A stretch of DNA of 7,497 nt from JAAYKM01 sp964411235 (lineage in GTDB: Bacteria > Desulfobacterota > Syntrophia > Syntrophales > JAAYKM01). The stretch's first letter is position 1, and every line of letters begins with the position of its first letter. Position numbers and translations under genes: made by a program. Of the stretch, positions 5,594-7,497 are shown in pieces. Where the stretch lies: assembly GCA_964411235.1 (NCBI GenBank), contig CAYPKE010000127.1, positions 1 through 7,497 on the forward strand, given 5' to 3'. A model generated the notes under the pieces. That model made no database searches. It saw only the letters and a program-made list of their open reading frames with translations, and was not told the origin of the DNA.

Positions 5594-6772
5594 ATGAACA
5601 AACGAAGAATGACATGGCGGGGGATCGTGCTGACGGCGGCGCTGTTTTTCGCCGTGAGCGCGGGCTTGGCCCAGGCGGCCCGGATCAAGGACATCGCCGA
5701 TTTCAGCGGCGTCCGGGACAACCAGCTGATCGGCTACGGCCTGGTGGTCGGTCTTGCCGGCACGGGCGACGATGTGAAAAACGGGTTCACTAAGGAAACC
5801 CTGGCCAACCTGCTGAGCCGTCAAGGCCTTTCCACCAAGGACAAGAACCTCAAGTCGGACAATGTCGCCGCCGTGATGGTCACCGCATCCATGCCGCCCT
5901 TCGCCCGGGTGGGGACCAAGATCGATGTCATTGTCTCCTCGATCGGTGACGCCGACAGCCTTCTGGGCGGGACCCTGCTGATGACCGCCCTCCGGGGCGC
6001 CGACGGGGAAGTCTATGCCGTGGCCCAGGGCCCTGTCACCCTCGGGGGATTCACCGCGGGCGGCGGCGGTGCGAGCGCCGTGAAGAACCATCCCGGCGTG
6101 GGCCGGATTGCCAACGGCGCCTTTGTGGAAAAGGAATTGAAATATGACCTGGATCAGCGCCGCGTCCTGACCATCCAGCTCAAACAGCCCGACTTCACGA
6201 CGGCCAGACGTCTGGCCGACGCGATTTCCGGTTCTCTGCAGGGCGTGGAAGTCCGGCAGCTTGACGGCCGGTCCGTCACGGTGGCCCTTCTGCCGGAAAT
6301 CGAAGGCGGTGTCGTGGATATCCTGCCCCGGATCGAAAACCTCGTTGTCCCGGTTGACGCGCCCGCGGTGGTGGTCATGAATGAAAAGACGGGCACTGTC
6401 GTCATGGGAGAGAATGTGCGCATTTCAACGGTCGCGGTTTCCCACGGGAACCTGAGTATCCAGATCCGCGACGACTACAGGGTTTCCCAGCCGCTGCCGT
6501 TCGCCCCGGCCCCACCGGCGGGGACAGGGCCGGCGGTGACGCCCCAAGGGGGCGCGATCGTCGCCCCCGGCGGCCAGACGGTCGTCACCCGGGAGCGCAT
6601 GGTCGGCGCGGCGGAGGAAAAAACACAGCTCATGGTGGTGCCTAAAGGCGTCACGATTCAGGATGTCGTCAAGGCCCTCAATGCCATCGGGGTGACCCCG
6701 CGGGATCTGATCACGATTCTGCAGACGATCAAGGCGGCGGGTGCCCTGCAGGCGGATTTGACCATCATATAG
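5594..6772 (+). CDS. flgI: flagellar P-ring protein FlgI
   Basis: This is a 392-residue precursor from the preferred ATG at 5594. Residues 1-28 are a Sec signal peptide (MNKRRMTWRG, then a hydrophobic core, ending AQA before ARIKDIADF). The conserved start of mature FlgI follows: IKDIADFSGVRDNQLIGYGL, VVGLAGTGDD and FTKETLANLLSRQG. Further family blocks are MVTASMPPFARVGTKIDVIVSSIGDA (95-120), GGTLLMTALRGADGEVYAVAQG (125-146), and the ending VVKALNAIGVTPRDLITILQTIKAAGALQADLTII. FlgI forms the periplasmic ring around the rod at the peptidoglycan and depends on FlgA. An unusually long Pro/Gly/Ala-rich stretch at about 301-327 sits between VSQP and QTVVT. There is no cysteine, so the disulfide known from E. 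coli FlgI cannot form. Assignment is very secure. Confidence 0.97.
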   Translation: MNKRRMTWRGIVLTAALFFAVSAGLAQAARIKDIADFSGVRDNQLIGYGLVVGLAGTGDDVKNGFTKETLANLLSRQGLSTKDKNLKSDNVAAVMVTASMPPFARVGTKIDVIVSSIGDADSLLGGTLLMTALRGADGEVYAVAQGPVTLGGFTAGGGGASAVKNHPGVGRIANGAFVEKELKYDLDQRRVLTIQLKQPDFTTARRLADAISGSLQGVEVRQLDGRSVTVALLPEIEGGVVDILPRIENLVVPVDAPAVVVMNEKTGTVVMGENVRISTVAVSHGNLSIQIRDDYRVSQPLPFAPAPPAGTGPAVTPQGGAIVAPGGQTVVTRERMVGAAEEKTQLMVVPKGVTIQDVVKALNAIGVTPRDLITILQTIKAAGALQADLTII

Positions 6773-6796
6773 GCGGGAGACGGCGAAAAGGGGAAA

Positions 6797-7186
6797 ATGG
6801 ATACGGTCATTAAAAGCGGAACACCGGTGATCACCTCGCAGAATATTGTCCTGGACGAAAAGACCGCCGCCCGGGCGGCCGAAAGGGACCGGCAGCTCAA
6901 GAAGGCCTGTGCCGATTTCGAGGCCGTTTTTGCGTACTATCTTTTCAAGTCCATGCGGGGGACGGTTCCCTCATCCGGTCTGCTGGACCGTTATCCTGGC
7001 AAGGAGACCTACACCATGATGATGGACCAGAAGATTGCCGAGGAGCTTTCCCAAAGCAGGAACGGCCTGGGGCTCAAGGAAATGCTCTATCGTCAACTGT
7101 GCGGAAATATGAAGAAAAGTGGTGAAGTCGTCAATATGGTGACGCCTTCAGAAGCGGATGATAACTTTTTAGTGTCAAAAGATTAA
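6797..7186 (+). CDS. flgJ: rod-binding protein FlgJ, N-terminal domain only (no muramidase)
   Basis: This is a 129-residue protein located 24 bp after flgI. Residues 34-103 match the rod-binding domain of FlgJ: LKKACADFEAVFAYYLFKSMRGTVP, GLLDRYPGKETYTMMMDQKIAEELSQSRNGLGLKEMLYRQL. This domain caps and promotes assembly of the rod in the periplasm, and the protein is exported through the flagellar machine. The C-terminal glucosaminidase/muramidase half found in E. coli and Salmonella FlgJ is absent; the chain ends soon after in a polar tail. Single-domain FlgJ is common outside Gammaproteobacteria and needs a separate lytic enzyme. AAGGGG lies very close to the ATG. The TAA stop is part of the -35 element of the flgM promoter. 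Confidence 0.93.
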   Translation: MDTVIKSGTPVITSQNIVLDEKTAARAAERDRQLKKACADFEAVFAYYLFKSMRGTVPSSGLLDRYPGKETYTMMMDQKIAEELSQSRNGLGLKEMLYRQLCGNMKKSGEVVNMVTPSEADDNFLVSKD

Positions 7187-7210
7187 AGTTTTTTGGGAAA
7201 TTGCCGATAA
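7184..7210 (+). promoter_or_regulatory. sigma-28 (FliA) promoter of flgM
   Basis: TAAAGTTT (7184-7191), an 11-base spacer, then GCCGATAA (7203-7210) is an exact copy of the classical sigma-28 consensus with the right spacing. The first three bases are the flgJ stop codon. Transcription should start a few bases after 7210, at about 7217, leaving a leader of nearly 30 bases with a good ribosome binding site. This places flgM, and probably genes to its right, in the late flagellar class, with additional read-through from the flgF operon likely. Confidence 0.93.
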
Positions 7211-7228
7211 TAGTGGTAAAGATCAAGC

Positions 7229-7235
7229 AAAGGAG
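7229..7235 (+). promoter_or_regulatory. ribosome binding site of flgM
   Basis: AAAGGAG ends nine bases before the GTG at 7245. It supports this GTG over the in-frame ATG at 7260, which lacks a site at a good distance. Confidence 0.65.
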
Positions 7236-7244
7236 TGTACTGAC

Positions 7245-7497
7245 GTGAAAATTTCCGGCATGAAAGACGCGGCGGCTCAGATGATACAGCAGTATCAGAA
7301 GAACGAGGGCCTGCGGCAGGAAGCTGAGCGGACAGTCGGCGGCGTTGCTGCTCCTGAAGAAAGGGTTGATCTTTCCACGAAGGCACGGGATGTTCAGACG
7401 ATCAAGAAAGCCCTGGCGGGACTTCCGGATATCCGGGAGGAGAAAGTCCAGGAGTTGAAGAACCGGATCGAAACGGGAACATACAACGTGAGCGGGG
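7245..7497 (+). CDS. flgM: anti-sigma-28 factor FlgM (3' end outside window)
   Basis: The first 84 residues are visible from a GTG start; the frame stays open to the right edge. The N-terminal 36 residues are polar and Gln-rich, as expected for the flexible secretion part of FlgM. Residues 39-84 hold the conserved sigma-binding region: ERVDLSTKARDVQTIKKALA, then LPDIREEKVQELKNRIETGTYNVSG. FlgM binds and inhibits sigma-28 until the hook is finished and is then exported through the flagellum, which releases late gene expression. Only a dozen or so residues should be missing from the C-terminus. It sits 58 bp after flgJ behind its own sigma-28 promoter, so sigma-28 would drive its own inhibitor as a feedback loop. 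Confidence 0.95.
   Translation, partial: MKISGMKDAAAQMIQQYQKNEGLRQEAERTVGGVAAPEERVDLSTKARDVQTIKKALAGLPDIREEKVQELKNRIETGTYNVSG

Noticed and set aside
4829..6091. Long open frame on the minus strand (about 420 codons) across flgH and flgI
   Set aside because: It is antisense to two very secure genes, has a low-complexity Gly/His/Arg/Asp-rich composition typical of GC-rich shadow frames, and shows no recognisable domain.

Overview
This window is part of a flagellar gene cluster. Every supported gene is on the + strand and the genes are tightly packed. Base composition is GC-rich, and the gene order is the one I associate with Desulfobacterota (the former Deltaproteobacteria, such as Syntrophus/Smithella or Geobacter relatives): DUF2802 protein, FliK-like protein and stand-alone FlhB C-terminal domain, followed by flgF-flgG-flgA-flgH-flgI-flgJ-flgM. 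The L-ring and P-ring genes (flgH, flgI) and the flgA chaperone require a Gram-negative envelope. The genus is not resolvable from the sequence alone.

Region 1 (1-2256) holds four genes that are probably co-transcribed from a promoter outside the window. They are the 3' end of a Gln-rich, highly charged coiled-coil protein of unknown function; a single-pass membrane coiled-coil protein with a DUF2802-like C-terminus; a FliK-like protein; and a 91-residue stand-alone FlhB-type domain that lacks the NPTH self-cleavage motif. The second and third genes are coupled by a TGATG stop/start overlap. This is the least understood part of the window and probably concerns control of flagellar type III export.

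Region 2 (2257-2563) is a 307-bp gap with no gene. It carries a full-consensus sigma-54 promoter (TGGTACG-N4-TTGCT, 2511-2526) about 40 bp before flgF. Two short TTTTGACG direct repeats lie 120-180 bp upstream of it and are possible, unproven enhancer sites.

Region 3 (2564-7186) is one apparent operon for the distal rod and the envelope bushings. FlgF and FlgG form the rod. FlgA is the periplasmic chaperone for the P ring, FlgH is the L-ring lipoprotein and FlgI is the P-ring protein. FlgJ is a rod-capping protein reduced to its rod-binding domain, with no muramidase. Gaps between genes are 14-33 bp.

Region 4 (7184-7497) begins with an exact-consensus sigma-28 promoter (TAAAGTTT-N11-GCCGATAA) whose -35 box includes the flgJ stop codon. 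It drives flgM, the anti-sigma-28 factor, which runs off the right edge. The window therefore shows two steps of the flagellar transcription hierarchy: sigma-54 for rod and ring genes, then sigma-28 for its own antagonist and probably the late genes beyond. I found no CRISPR array, tRNA, rRNA, insertion sequence or clearly new system. The most notable items are the two promoters and the export-switch gene block.
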